64,000 nucleotides of DNA from Actinomadura spongiicola (GTDB lineage Bacteria > Actinomycetota > Actinomycetes > Streptosporangiales > Streptosporangiaceae). A program made the position numbers and the translations under genes. The DNA lies in assembly GCF_003432485.1 (NCBI RefSeq), contig NZ_QVNQ01000015.1, positions 1 to 64,000 on the forward strand, written 5' to 3'. Below the pieces are notes generated by a model. That model did not search any database. It was not told the origin of the DNA and saw nothing but the letters and a program-made list of their open reading frames with translations. Shown piece by piece: positions 1-8,275 of this stretch (the stretch's first letter is position 1; the number at the start of each line of letters is the position of its first letter).

Positions 1-340
1 CGGCTCCGGGGCAACCCTTCTAACTTACCCGGTCCGTTCCCGTTGTCAAGCCGATCGGCGAAGATCTTTTTGACGGACGGAGGCGTACCGAGTTCCCACA
101 CCAACGACCGACAGGCCACGAAGACCCACCAGGAACGTTTCGTAGGAGGCGCCCTGCGGGCCGGCCACCGTGCGGCGTCCTGCATCCCGTTCTGGGCTGT
201 GCAGGTCATCTTACACCAGTTCGAGCGGGACTCGAACCGCCTTCAGTTGCCCTGCGTTTCCCCGAGGTCGGCCACCTGGTGGCGTCCCGCGTCTCTCGGG
301 GCAGCAGTGACATTAGAACGCCGGACCGGGACCGTCAAAT
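1..340 (-). promoter_or_regulatory. Tandem strong promoters, probably the rRNA operon promoter region reading leftwards
   Basis: On the minus strand there is a TTGACA box (49-44), a 16-nt spacer and TAAGTT (27-22), followed by an AGAAGGGTTGCCCC leader start typical of actinomycete rrn promoters as I remember them. A second good promoter lies upstream: TTGACG (338-333), 17 nt, TAATGT (315-310). A weaker third candidate is TAAGAT at 213-208 with TTCGAG 17 nt before it, inside a perfect 7-bp hairpin (219-225 with 231-237). Several stacked promoters are usual ahead of actinomycete 16S genes. The 16S gene itself would lie left of position 1, so the rRNA assignment is inference. I see no convincing gene in 1-393. 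Confidence 0.55.
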
Positions 341-393
341 CAGGCAACCTTGCCCCTACGGCTGGTTGGCTCGCGCCGCGGTCGGGCGCCCGC

Positions 394-1245
394 CTACTCA
401 AGGCGTCGGTAGGTGGACAGGACGAACGACAAGGGGGTCGGCAGCGGATCGGGAAGCCGTTCCAGTCGTTCGCGGAGCCGCTCCGCCGGCACATGGTGGG
501 CACTGGGCCCCATACCCACGAGCGTCACGATCTCCTCGTGGGTCAGGACGGCCTCCGTCTCCAGTTCCTGGCGCGAGTCCAGCTTGAAGTATCCGGCCAA
601 CGCCGCGTCCGTGCGCTCGGTCTTGCGTTCGTCGACCGACAACAGTCCCAGCGGTTCCACGAGCGTGGACAGGTGCCGGGGTGACGGTGTCACCGTGAAC
701 AGCGACCCGTCGTCGCGGAGGACCCGGTGGAACTCGGCCGCGTTGCGCGGGGCGAAGACGTTGATGACGGTGTCGGCGGCGCCCGTGCGCAGCGGAAGCG
801 GTCGCCACAGGTCCGCGACGACGGATCCGACGCGGGGATGCGCCTTCGCAGCGCGGCGTGCGGCGTGCTTGGAGATGTCGAGGGCCAGGCCGATCGTGTC
901 CGGTGACCGGTCGAGGGCCCGGCTCAGGTAGTGGCCGGTTCCGGCTCCCGCGTCGAGGACGAGGGACGGTCTGGTCCGTGCCACGTTCCAGGCGAGCCGA
1001 TCCGCCGGGATCGTGAAGTGGCCCGCCTGGAGGAACTCGTCCCGCGCTCGGACCATCTCCGGTGTGTCGGCCGTCCCCGGACGGGCGTTGCCCGGCAGGA
1101 GGTTCGCGTAACCGTGCCGTGCGATGTCGAAGGTGTGGCCGGTCGGGCACAGCAGCGCACGATCAGCCAGTTCGAGGCCGGCTCCGCAGACGGGGCACAC
1201 CAGGTATGGGACGACATCGGCGAGCACGGGTCCATCATCGTGCAT
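394..1245 (-). CDS. RlmA-type 23S rRNA guanine-N1 methyltransferase
   Basis: 283 residues. The N-terminus carries a zinc finger with Cys17, Cys20, Cys33 and His37 (CPVCG...CPTGH), followed by the FDIARHGYANLL stretch seen in the RlmA(I)/RlmA(II, TlrB) family. A class I SAM-binding motif, VLDAGAGTGHYL, starts near residue 97. Known members methylate N1 of G745 or G748 in helix 35 of 23S rRNA; the G748 enzymes give tylosin or mycinamicin resistance in producers. The sequence does not tell me which base is the target. The gene sits directly upstream of the rrn-type promoters at the window edge and points the same way, a fitting place for an rRNA modifier. Confidence 0.85.
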   Translation of the reverse strand: MHDDGPVLADVVPYLVCPVCGAGLELADRALLCPTGHTFDIARHGYANLLPGNARPGTADTPEMVRARDEFLQAGHFTIPADRLAWNVARTRPSLVLDAGAGTGHYLSRALDRSPDTIGLALDISKHAARRAAKAHPRVGSVVADLWRPLPLRTGAADTVINVFAPRNAAEFHRVLRDDGSLFTVTPSPRHLSTLVEPLGLLSVDERKTERTDAALAGYFKLDSRQELETEAVLTHEEIVTLVGMGPSAHHVPAERLRERLERLPDPLPTPLSFVLSTYRRLE

Positions 1246-1258
1246 GGGGGCCGTGGTA

Positions 1259-1274
1259 CGGGCGGTACCGCCCG
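1259..1274 (-). terminator. 16-nt perfect GC palindrome after trxA
   Basis: CGGGCGGTACCGCCCG is fully self-complementary. It lies about 90 nt downstream of the trxA stop codon and just before the rRNA methyltransferase. It could end trxA transcription or act as a binding site; there is no T-tract. Confidence 0.35.
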
Positions 1275-1363
1275 GTTCTTTGCCGTTGCGCCGCCCACAG
1301 GCCGTCCCGCCGTCGGCGGTGCTTCCCGCGTGCGCAACCCGGGGGTCGGGTGGGGCGTCCGGT

Positions 1364-1717
1364 TCAGGACTCGGCGCGGCGGCGGACGTCCTCCATGTCC
1401 AGGCCTCTGACCTGCTCGATGACGTTCTCCAGGACCGATTCCGGCAACGCGCCGGGCTCGGCGAAGACGATCATGCCGTCGCGGATCGCCATCAGGGTGG
1501 GGATCGACCTGATCCCGAACCGTTCGGACAGTTCGGGCTCCGCATCGGTGTCGACCTTGGCGAAGACGATGTCGTCGTGTTTGCTCGCCGACCGGTCGAA
1601 CACCGGCGCGAACCTCTTGCACGGTCCGCACCACTCCGCCCAGAAGTCCACCAGGACGATGCCTTCGGCCTGAGCGACCTCATCGAAGTTCTCAGCGGTG
1701 AGTGTGACCGTCGCCAT
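1364..1717 (-). CDS. trxA: Thioredoxin
   Basis: 117 residues, one thioredoxin fold. The active site WCGPC occupies residues 29-33, the preceding VLVDFWAEW strand is canonical, and the cis-proline is in the SIPTL segment. It is a cytosolic dithiol reductant for targets such as ribonucleotide reductase and peroxiredoxins. A GAGGAGAAACC ribosome-binding region precedes the ATG. The gene is divergent from the sigma factor gene at 1848, leaving a 130-nt shared control region. There is no adjacent thioredoxin reductase, so this is one of several thioredoxins a genome of this type would carry. Confidence 0.93.
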   Translation of the reverse strand: MATVTLTAENFDEVAQAEGIVLVDFWAEWCGPCKRFAPVFDRSASKHDDIVFAKVDTDAEPELSERFGIRSIPTLMAIRDGMIVFAEPGALPESVLENVIEQVRGLDMEDVRRRAES

Positions 1718-1847
1718 GTCGGTTTCTCCTCAGTCGGGGTATCAGGACGTAGAGCGGCTAACAGGTTCGCAGTATTCCCCACCCGGGAATCACAGAGCGG
1801 TAATTAGCGTTCTCCTCCTAGGGAGATCGCACCGGAGAAGGGTCAGG

Positions 1848-2870
1848 ATGGCTGCAACCCGTATCAAGGGCGACAGGGTCGACGTCCCGGACAAGGACCT
1901 TGTCGGGGCGTACCTGGACCGGATCGGCCGCACCCCCCTGCTCGACGCGCAGGAGGAGGTCGATCTGGCCAAGGCGATCGAAGGGGGCCTGTACGCCGAA
2001 CAACTCCTCGACGAGGGCAACGTACCCGCAGGGGTGGCCCCGGAGGAGCTGGAGGAGCTGGCCGAGGCGGGGCTGCGCGCCAAACAGCGCTTCGTCGAGG
2101 CCAATCTGCGGCTGGTGGTCTCGATCGCCCGGAAATACCCGACCGACTCGTTGCCCCTCATCGACCTCATTCAGGAGGGGAACCTGGGGTTGATGCGCGC
2201 GGTGGAGAAGTTCGACTACCGGCGCGGCTTCAAGTTCTCCACATACGCGACATGGTGGATCCGGCAGGCGATCGGGCGTGGGCTGAGTCACACGGCCCGC
2301 ACGATCCGGCTGCCCGTCCACGTGGAGGAGGAGCTTTCGCGGCTGCGGCGTGCGGAGCGTCAGCTGGGGCGCGAGCTCGGCCGTGAGCCGACCCGGGAGG
2401 AACTCGCCGGTGTGCTCGGCGCCGACCCCGACCATGTGGACGAGTTGCTGCGGTGGCGGCGCGACCCGGCGAGTCTGGACGCGACCGTCGACGACGCGGG
2501 CGAGACCCCCATGGGCGACCTGCTCGAAGATCCGGAGGCCGTGACGCCGGAGGCGGAGATCCTCGCGCTGGACGACATCGAGGGGCTCGGCCGGCTCCTC
2601 GACCGCCTCCCCGAGCGCGAGTCCGCGATCCTGCGGGCGCGTTTCGGGATGGACAGCGGCCAGCCGCTGTCGTACGCGCAGATCGGCGCCCGGTACGGCC
2701 TGAGTCACAACCGGGTGAGGCAGATCACGGACCGGTCCCTGCGAAGGCTGCGGCAGTTGGCGAACGAGGCCGACCTGAGCGGCCGCCGGACGCTGACGGG
2801 TGGACCGAGCCACGGTCCGAGTCATGGGCCGGAGCCCGTGCGCACGCCCGCTGGGAGCCGAGCGGCCTGA
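1848..2870 (+). CDS. Group 2 RNA polymerase sigma factor (HrdA/SigB-like)
   Basis: 340 residues from the ATG at 1848, which has GAGAAGGG 9 nt upstream; an open frame reaches back to 1698 but has no good ribosome-binding site. Region 1.2 (DLVGAYLDRIGRTPLL), region 2 with the core-binding and -10-melting segment (LIDLIQEGNLGLMRAVEKFDY, then FSTYATWWIRQAI), region 3, and region 4 with a -35 reading helix-turn-helix (LSYAQIGARYGLSHNRVRQI) are all present. The long acidic region 1.1 of a principal sigma is absent, so this is a non-essential group 2 factor. It is followed by a GC hairpin terminator. Confidence 0.9.
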   Translation: MAATRIKGDRVDVPDKDLVGAYLDRIGRTPLLDAQEEVDLAKAIEGGLYAEQLLDEGNVPAGVAPEELEELAEAGLRAKQRFVEANLRLVVSIARKYPTDSLPLIDLIQEGNLGLMRAVEKFDYRRGFKFSTYATWWIRQAIGRGLSHTARTIRLPVHVEEELSRLRRAERQLGRELGREPTREELAGVLGADPDHVDELLRWRRDPASLDATVDDAGETPMGDLLEDPEAVTPEAEILALDDIEGLGRLLDRLPERESAILRARFGMDSGQPLSYAQIGARYGLSHNRVRQITDRSLRRLRQLANEADLSGRRTLTGGPSHGPSHGPEPVRTPAGSRAA

Positions 2871-2890
2871 GAGCCCGCGAACATTGACGA

Positions 2891-2925
2891 AACGGGCGGC
2901 TCCGGACCTTCAGGGGCCGCCCGTT
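2891..2925 (+). terminator. Hairpin terminator after the sigma factor gene
   Basis: AACGGGCGGC (2891-2900) pairs perfectly with GCCGCCCGTT (2916-2925) over a 15-nt loop, 20 nt after the stop codon. No long T-tract follows, as is common in actinomycetes. Confidence 0.7.
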
Positions 2926-3043
2926 CGCATCTCTTCGGCTGCCGCGTGCGCGCCCGGCCGGTGGCGTCGCAGAGCGGGCCGCGCTTCCGGTTTCGGCCGT
3001 CCCGGCTCCGGGTGCTGGTAGTACGGCAGGGCCGAACGTGCCA

Positions 3044-3056
3044 TAGCCTTTCCACC
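3044..3056 (+). promoter_or_regulatory. -10 element for a leaderless DAHP synthase mRNA
   Basis: TAGCCT at 3044-3049 matches the actinobacterial -10 pattern TAnnnT and ends 7 nt before the GTG start at 3057. No Shine-Dalgarno sequence is present, so the transcript probably starts at the GTG. No clear -35 box is seen. Confidence 0.45.
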
Positions 3057-4403
3057 GTGAGTACACCCGCCATAGGGGATTTGGACGCCTGGCGCACCCT
3101 CCCCGCCCTTCAGCAGCCCGATTGGGACGATCCGGACGAGGTTCGGGCCGTCACGGCCGAACTCGCCGCGCAGCCCCCGCTCGTGTTCGCGGGTGAGTGC
3201 GATCAGCTCAAGGCGCAGCTCGCGGACGTCGCACGCGGCGAGGCGTTCGTCCTGCAGGGCGGTGACTGCGCCGAGACGTTCGAGGGCTCGAACGCCGACG
3301 CGGTGAAGAACAAGCTGAAGACGCTGTTGCAGATGGCGGTCGTGCTCACCTACGCCGCGAGCGTGCCGGTCGTGAAGATCGGTCGGATGGCGGGGCAGTT
3401 CGCCAAGCCGCGGTCGAAGCCGGTGGAGGTCCGCGGGGGTGTGGAGCTGCCCGCGTACCGGGGTGACGCCGTCAACGGGTTCGAGTTCGACGCCGCGTCC
3501 CGCCGTAACGACCCGAACCGGCTGCTGAAGGCGTACCACTGTTCGGCGGTGACGCTGAACCTGTGCCGGGCGTTCACCAAGGGCGGGTACGCCGATCTGC
3601 GGCAGGTGCACGCCTGGAACCAGGACTTCGTGGCGCAGAGCCCGGCGGGCCGCCGCTACGAGCAGCTCGCGGGTGAGATCGACCGGGCGTTGACGTTCAT
3701 GAAGGCGTGCGGGGCCGACCCCGACGAGTTCCACGAGGTGGAGTTCTACTCCAGCCATGAGGCGCTGCTGCTCGAGTACGAGCGGGCGTTGACCCGCATC
3801 GACCATCTGAGCGGCCTGCCGTACGACGTGTCGGCGCATTTCCTGTGGATCGGGGAGCGCACCCGGCAGCTGGACGGCGCGCACGTCGAGTTCCTGCGGC
3901 ACATCCGCAACCCGATCGGGGTGAAGCTGGGGCCGACGACGTCCGCCGACGACGCCCTGGCGCTGATGCACCGGCTGAATCCCGACGACGAGCCCGGTCG
4001 GCTGACGTTCATCACCCGGATGGGCGCGGGCCGGATCCGGGACGTCCTGCCGCCGCTGATCGAGAAGGTGCACCAGAGCGGCGCGCCGGTGGCGTGGCTG
4101 TGCGACCCGATGCACGGCAACACGTTCGAGGCGCCGAGCGGGCACAAGACGCGACGGTTGGACGACGTGCTGGACGAGCTCGCCGGGTTCTTCGAGGTCC
4201 ACCGGGCGCTCGGGACGCACCCGGGCGGCATCCACATCGAGTTCACCGGCGACGACGTCACCGAGTGCGTCGGCGGCGCGCAGGGCCTGGCGGAGGCCGA
4301 TCTGCACCAGCGGTACGAGACGGCCTGCGACCCGCGGCTCAACCGGAGCCAGTCGCTGGATCTGGCGTTCCTGGTGGCGGAGCTGTACCGCAACTCCGCC
4401 TAG
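3057..4403 (+). CDS. aroG: Class II 3-deoxy-7-phosphoheptulonate (DAHP) synthase
   Basis: 448 residues from the GTG at 3057, the usual length for plant/actinobacterial class II enzymes; an open frame extends to 2946 but its translation is low complexity. It catalyses the first step of the shikimate pathway, phosphoenolpyruvate plus erythrose 4-phosphate to DAHP. Diagnostic segments are QGGDCAETF (Cys71 region, metal binding), AYRGDAVNGFEFDAASR, and WLCDPMHGNTFEAPSG. The protein is cytosolic. It sits alone between the sigma factor terminator and a stretch of gene remnants. The mRNA appears leaderless. Confidence 0.95.
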   Translation: MSTPAIGDLDAWRTLPALQQPDWDDPDEVRAVTAELAAQPPLVFAGECDQLKAQLADVARGEAFVLQGGDCAETFEGSNADAVKNKLKTLLQMAVVLTYAASVPVVKIGRMAGQFAKPRSKPVEVRGGVELPAYRGDAVNGFEFDAASRRNDPNRLLKAYHCSAVTLNLCRAFTKGGYADLRQVHAWNQDFVAQSPAGRRYEQLAGEIDRALTFMKACGADPDEFHEVEFYSSHEALLLEYERALTRIDHLSGLPYDVSAHFLWIGERTRQLDGAHVEFLRHIRNPIGVKLGPTTSADDALALMHRLNPDDEPGRLTFITRMGAGRIRDVLPPLIEKVHQSGAPVAWLCDPMHGNTFEAPSGHKTRRLDDVLDELAGFFEVHRALGTHPGGIHIEFTGDDVTECVGGAQGLAEADLHQRYETACDPRLNRSQSLDLAFLVAELYRNSA

Positions 4404-4826
4404 CCGAGCTGTGTCTCGACGTGCCATGGGAACGCTCGCCTGACGGCCACGCAGCACCTAGATGGTAGATGGGGTCTGCTGAACCGACCTCGGACATGGC
4501 GAAGGACGCCCATGATCGGCGTGAGAAGACACAGGTCCATCTGGCGCGGACGGTCCACCCTCGGGAAGCTTGACGGTGTAGGACTCCTTCACCCACGTCC
4601 AGTGGGGCCAGGACTTCCGAACCGTGACCCCGGGCACGGCCCGGGTGGCGTCCAGCACGGCCTCCAGCTCGCCGCGCGAGGCCGCCTCGGCCTGCCCGAC
4701 GATGTCGTAGTGGAACGTTGGGATGCCGGGATGAGATCGCCGGCTACGACGTGGTCAAGCTGATGCCGATCACCATCGCCGAGGGCGCGGAGTGCGTCTT
4801 CGGCCTGGCCCAATCCCAGGAGCGGG
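4404..4826. other. Gene-free stretch with decayed coding fragments
   Basis: No intact gene. The minus strand contains the AsnC-like fragment listed separately. The plus strand from about 4730 to 4812 reads as a protein-like fragment (DEIAGYDVVKLMPIT, then AEGAECVFGLAQSQER) with no start and no recognisable family. Confidence 0.5.
4560..4725 (-). pseudogene. Possible C-terminal remnant of an Lrp/AsnC-type regulator
   Basis: The minus strand reads TFHYDIVGQAEAASRGEL, then EAVLDATRAVPGVTVRK, then a WVKESYTVKLP end. The layout (a strand, a helix, PGV, then a final strand before VKES) resembles the ligand-binding RAM domain of AsnC/Lrp proteins. There is no helix-turn-helix and no start upstream in frame. 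The family call rests on pattern only. A second, N-terminal AsnC-like remnant is at 44225-44450. Confidence 0.3.
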
Positions 4827-5207
4827 TCAGATGTCCACCTCGGCCCAGACGACCTTGCCGCCGGTGACCGGGTCCGCGCCCCAGGAGTTGGCGAACCGGT
4901 CGACGATGAACAGGCCGCGGTGCGACTCGTCCAGCGGGCCGGGAACGGTCAGGCGCGGCAGCTGGGCGGCGCGGTCGCGGACCTCGACGCGGATGCGGCC
5001 GCTGCCGCGCAGCAGGCGCAGTTCCAGCGCGGTGCCGGCGTGCCGGACGGCGTTGGCGACCAGCTCCGCGACGATCGCGGTGACGAGCTCTTCGCGATCC
5101 ATCAGCGCCCAGGTGCGCATGGTGCGGGCGGCGAGGCGCCGGGCGTACTCGACCGCCTCGGTCTGGGGCGCGGCCCGCAGGGTCGTCTCGGTCATCGGGT
5201 CGGTCAC
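4827..5207 (-). CDS. Anti-sigma-factor-type ATP-binding protein (RsbW/SpoIIAB-like HATPase)
   Basis: 126 residues, essentially one HATPase_c_2 domain. The N-box is ELVANAVRHAG (residues 48-58) and the C-terminal lid ends HRGLFIVDRFANSWG followed by GGKVVWAEV, the form common in actinomycete regulators. The G1 region is degenerate (DRAAQLPRL), so kinase activity is not certain. It is the last gene of a three-gene minus-strand operon, 30 nt after the STAS gene, and would bind either that STAS protein or a sigma factor. The group 2 sigma factor at 1848 is nearby but not adjacent, so a link is only a guess. Confidence 0.85.
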   Translation of the reverse strand: MTDPMTETTLRAAPQTEAVEYARRLAARTMRTWALMDREELVTAIVAELVANAVRHAGTALELRLLRGSGRIRVEVRDRAAQLPRLTVPGPLDESHRGLFIVDRFANSWGADPVTGGKVVWAEVDI

Positions 5208-5237
5208 CCCGCCCGCTCGCCGTTCTTCATCGTCGCC

Positions 5238-5576
5238 TCACCGTCCATCGGCGGGAGCCTCCTCAGTCGGACCCTCGATCAGGAAGCGGTCGAGGCCCGT
5301 GGTCCGCAGTACGTTCTCGACCCGACCGTAGGCACCGGTGACGGTCAGCGTCGCGTTCTGTGCCCGTGCGTGCTTGTATGCCCGGACGAGGACGTTTAGA
5401 CCTGAGGAGTCGCAGAAGTCGACCGCCGTGAGGTCGACGACGACCGCCCGCTCCCCGGCGTCCACCAGCTCGGTCAGCCGGGAGCGCAGCTCGTCGGAGG
5501 AATGCAGGTCTATAGAGCCGCGCGCAGCGATCGTCGCGCGGCCGTCCCGTCGTGTCGTGTGCAAGGCAAGCCCCAC
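5238..5576 (-). CDS. STAS-domain anti-sigma factor antagonist (RsbV/SpoIIAA-like)
   Basis: 112 residues from the GTG at 5576, which follows a GGTGGGGT ribosome-binding region; the open frame extends to 5669 but then overlaps the phosphatase gene. The STAS fold is clear: a core strand, VVVDLTAVDFCDSSGLNVLVRA with the phosphorylatable serine in DSSGL, and a final helix. In partner switching, the kinase phosphorylates this serine and the phosphatase removes the phosphate, setting whether the sigma factor is free. The gene lies between its likely phosphatase (31 nt upstream) and its likely kinase (30 nt downstream), so all three parts are in one operon. Confidence 0.9.
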   Translation of the reverse strand: MGLALHTTRRDGRATIAARGSIDLHSSDELRSRLTELVDAGERAVVVDLTAVDFCDSSGLNVLVRAYKHARAQNATLTVTGAYGRVENVLRTTGLDRFLIEGPTEEAPADGR

Positions 5577-5607
5577 GCCACCCCACCTTACCGATTGTTG
5601 GTCTCCA

Positions 5608-7935
5608 TCATGACGCCCGCAGAACGATGAGGGCAATGTCGTCGTTCGACGGCTCTGGGCCGAAGTCACGGACGGCGCGCTGGATACGGGCCGCGACGGC
5701 CCGTGCGCTGAGCCCGGTGCAGCCGGCCAGAAGCCCTTCGAGGCCGTGGCCGTCGCCGAGCAGCCGGTTGCCGGAGCGGCGCTCGGTGACGCCGTCGGTC
5801 ACGCAGAGCAGCACCTCCCCGCGGCGCAGGTCGACGGTGTCGGTGTGGAATTCGACACCGTCGAACACGCCGAGCAACGGCTGCGGCGAGGCGGCCTCGC
5901 GGACGTCGCCGTCCGGGGCGAGCAACAGCGGGGGCGGGTGCCCCGCGCTCGTCAGTGTGATCGTGACGCCGTCGCGGCGGCGCCGGGCGGCGATCTCGCC
6001 GTGCAGCAGGGTGAGCAGTCGTCCGCGTTCCCCCTCGGCGAGGATCAGCCGGTTGAGGCGGCCGAGGACCGCCGGGACGGACATGTCCTCGGCGGCGAGG
6101 ATGCGCAGCGCGTGCCGGGCGAGGCCGGTGACTGCGGCGGCCGCGGGCCCGGTGCCGCAGACGTCGCCGATGGCGAAGCGCCAGCGGGACGCGGGGGCGG
6201 CGCCCGCGGGTCGCAGGCCGCTTTCGAAGACGTCGTAGAAGTCGCCGCCGACCTCGCTGCCCTCCCCCGCCGGCTCGTACACGACCGCGACCTCCAGGCC
6301 GGGGATCTCGGGGATTCCGGGGGGCAGGAGACTGCGCTGGAGCGCGCTGCTCATGGCGGTCTGCGCGGAGAACAGGCGCGCGTTGTCGACGGCGAGGGCG
6401 GCGCGGCGGCTGAGCTCCTCGGCCAGCTCGATCGCGCTGCGCGGGAACCGGTCGCCGGACGGGCGGCCGATCACGATGGTGCCGATGCGGCGGCCGCGGG
6501 CGATCAGCGGGAACGCGTAGACCTGGTCGGCGGCGGTGTCACCGGCGGCGGCGCGGACGTCGTCGGGGGCGGTGGCCAGGCCGTTCCAGGGGCCGGGGGC
6601 GTCGATCGGCGGGGCGGCGCCCGCGTGTTCGAGCAGTTCGCGGAGCCCGTCGGCGCGGTTCTCGTCGGCGTGCCACACGTAGGCGAGCCGGTCGGGCTCG
6701 ACCTCGGTGACGGTGTAGACGGCGCACCAGACGGCGAGGCGGGGGACGACGAGCTGCGCGACGAGCGCCATCGTGCGTTCCTGGTCGAGGGTTCCGGCGA
6801 GCAGGTCGCTGGCCTCGGCGACGAAGCTGAGCCAGCCCCGCCAGGACCGTTCCAGTTCTCCGACCCGTGCCTTCTCCAGGGAGAGCGACATCTCGTCGGC
6901 GAGCCGGCCGATCCGGACCGCGTCAGCCTCAACAAAACGACCGGAAACGGACGAGACGGCCACGACAAGCCCGGTGAGGCGTCCCTGGGACTCCAGCGGC
7001 GCCGCGGCCAGGGACCGGGCCTGCAACGCGGCAGCGGCCGGGTCGGAGGCGTCCAGGGCCACCCACGGGGAGCCCGCGCGGGCGGCCGGGCCGAGACCGC
7101 CCACCGACAGCTCTCCGAGGGACATCTCGGCGGCCGTCCCGGCGGACGCGCCCATGATCAGGCGCCCGTCGCGTTCGGTGAGCAGCACGGCCGCGCCCTC
7201 GGCACCGAGGACGTTCCGGACGGTGGCGACGCCGTCCTCCATGGCCTCCAGGGCCGCCGGGGAACGCAGGAGCCGGTCACCGGCGACCGGCATCTCGCCC
7301 ACGCCTTCGCCGAGCCGTCCGTTCCCGTTCTTGCCACCGGGCGTGGAATCGACGGGGTTGGTGGGACTCGCGGCGCTCGCGCCGTCGAGGGAGGCGTCGG
7401 CCGCCCCTTCACGCCGGACGCGCTCGCGGGCCGGCTCGCGGCCGGCCGCGGGCGGTGCCGCGGTGTCGGGGCCGGTGTCGGGGCCGGTGTCGGGGGCGGT
7501 GTCGGACGCGGCGTCCCGGTCGGTGACGTCCGCGGGCGGCGGGGCGCCGCCGTCGGAGGCGCCGGGTCGGGGTAGCCGGAACCAGACGCCCTTGGTGCGC
7601 CGGTCGTAGGACACGCCCCAGGAAGCGGCGAGCCGGGCGATCGACGGGAGCCCGCGCCCACTGGACGCGGTGACGCCCGGCATCTCGATGCCGCGGGTGG
7701 GATGCCGGTCGCGGACCTCGATCCTGACGTCTCCCTCCTCCAGGTGGCAGGAGACCTCGAACGATGTGCCGGCGTAGGCGATGGCGTTGGTGGCGAGTTC
7801 GCTGGTGGCGAGGACGGCGTCGTCGGCGACCTGGTCCATGCCCCAGTCGGCGAGGACCTTGCGGACGAACCGGCGCGCGTCCGCCACCGCCGCGGCAGCG
7901 GACGGGAAGGTCGCCGATGCCGTCTGCCGATCCAA
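5608..7935 (-). CDS. Multidomain PP2C (SpoIIE-type) serine phosphatase with N-terminal HATPase and GAF domains
   Basis: 775 residues from a TTG start at 7935 with GAGGGA 7 nt upstream. Order: an HATPase_c_2 domain (about 15-130; ELATNAIAYAGT, then GRGLPSIARLAASWG); an acidic low-complexity linker with PDTGPDTGPDTAAPP repeats; a GAF-like domain (about 230-350); a second GAF domain (about 375-520); and a SpoIIE phosphatase domain (about 560-770; VGGDFYDVF, FAIGDVCGTG, CVTDGVTERRSG). It should dephosphorylate the STAS protein encoded next. The added HATPase lets one polypeptide hold both opposing activities, an arrangement seen in actinomycetes. It is the first gene of the operon; there are no membrane segments, so sensing is cytosolic, probably through GAF. 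Confidence 0.9.
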   Translation of the reverse strand: MDRQTASATFPSAAAAVADARRFVRKVLADWGMDQVADDAVLATSELATNAIAYAGTSFEVSCHLEEGDVRIEVRDRHPTRGIEMPGVTASSGRGLPSIARLAASWGVSYDRRTKGVWFRLPRPGASDGGAPPPADVTDRDAASDTAPDTGPDTGPDTAAPPAAGREPARERVRREGAADASLDGASAASPTNPVDSTPGGKNGNGRLGEGVGEMPVAGDRLLRSPAALEAMEDGVATVRNVLGAEGAAVLLTERDGRLIMGASAGTAAEMSLGELSVGGLGPAARAGSPWVALDASDPAAAALQARSLAAAPLESQGRLTGLVVAVSSVSGRFVEADAVRIGRLADEMSLSLEKARVGELERSWRGWLSFVAEASDLLAGTLDQERTMALVAQLVVPRLAVWCAVYTVTEVEPDRLAYVWHADENRADGLRELLEHAGAAPPIDAPGPWNGLATAPDDVRAAAGDTAADQVYAFPLIARGRRIGTIVIGRPSGDRFPRSAIELAEELSRRAALAVDNARLFSAQTAMSSALQRSLLPPGIPEIPGLEVAVVYEPAGEGSEVGGDFYDVFESGLRPAGAAPASRWRFAIGDVCGTGPAAAAVTGLARHALRILAAEDMSVPAVLGRLNRLILAEGERGRLLTLLHGEIAARRRRDGVTITLTSAGHPPPLLLAPDGDVREAASPQPLLGVFDGVEFHTDTVDLRRGEVLLCVTDGVTERRSGNRLLGDGHGLEGLLAGCTGLSARAVAARIQRAVRDFGPEPSNDDIALIVLRAS

Positions 7936-8275
7936 TCTGTCGTCCCTCGCTCGAAGCGTCAGTCACTACCGGGTCTGGCTATCGTGGCAGACGGGACGGA
8001 CAGGCGACCACGAGAGCCGTGAACCGAGGGGCGAGCACCCGGTCAGGTCCCGATGTCCGACCCCGCCACGAACGACAGACCGTAACACGAACACTACAAG
8101 GACGGATGCACGGTCATCGCCGTCCGACCACCGCCCACGCGCGGACCGGGCTCGGTACCGCACGGCGACGTAGAGTACTGGGTGCGGCCGGGAGAGGCCC
8201 AGTAAGGAGTCCGTGTCGTCCGGACATGGCCGATGTCCGGTTCCCGACAGATCGCGGGCCAGGAGGATGAAGAGC
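7936..8275. promoter_or_regulatory. Divergent control region between the phosphatase operon and the hybrid kinase
   Basis: 340 nt without a gene. TAGAGT at 8171-8176 is a possible -10 box for the kinase gene. AGGAGG at 8261-8266 is a perfect Shine-Dalgarno sequence 9 nt before the chosen ATG at 8276. I see no clear operator. Confidence 0.4.

Noticed and set aside
219..240. tRNA-like T-arm sequence (GGTTCGAGTCCCGC on the minus strand)
   Set aside because: No acceptor, D or anticodon arm fits around it; it is a simple 7-bp hairpin inside the promoter region.
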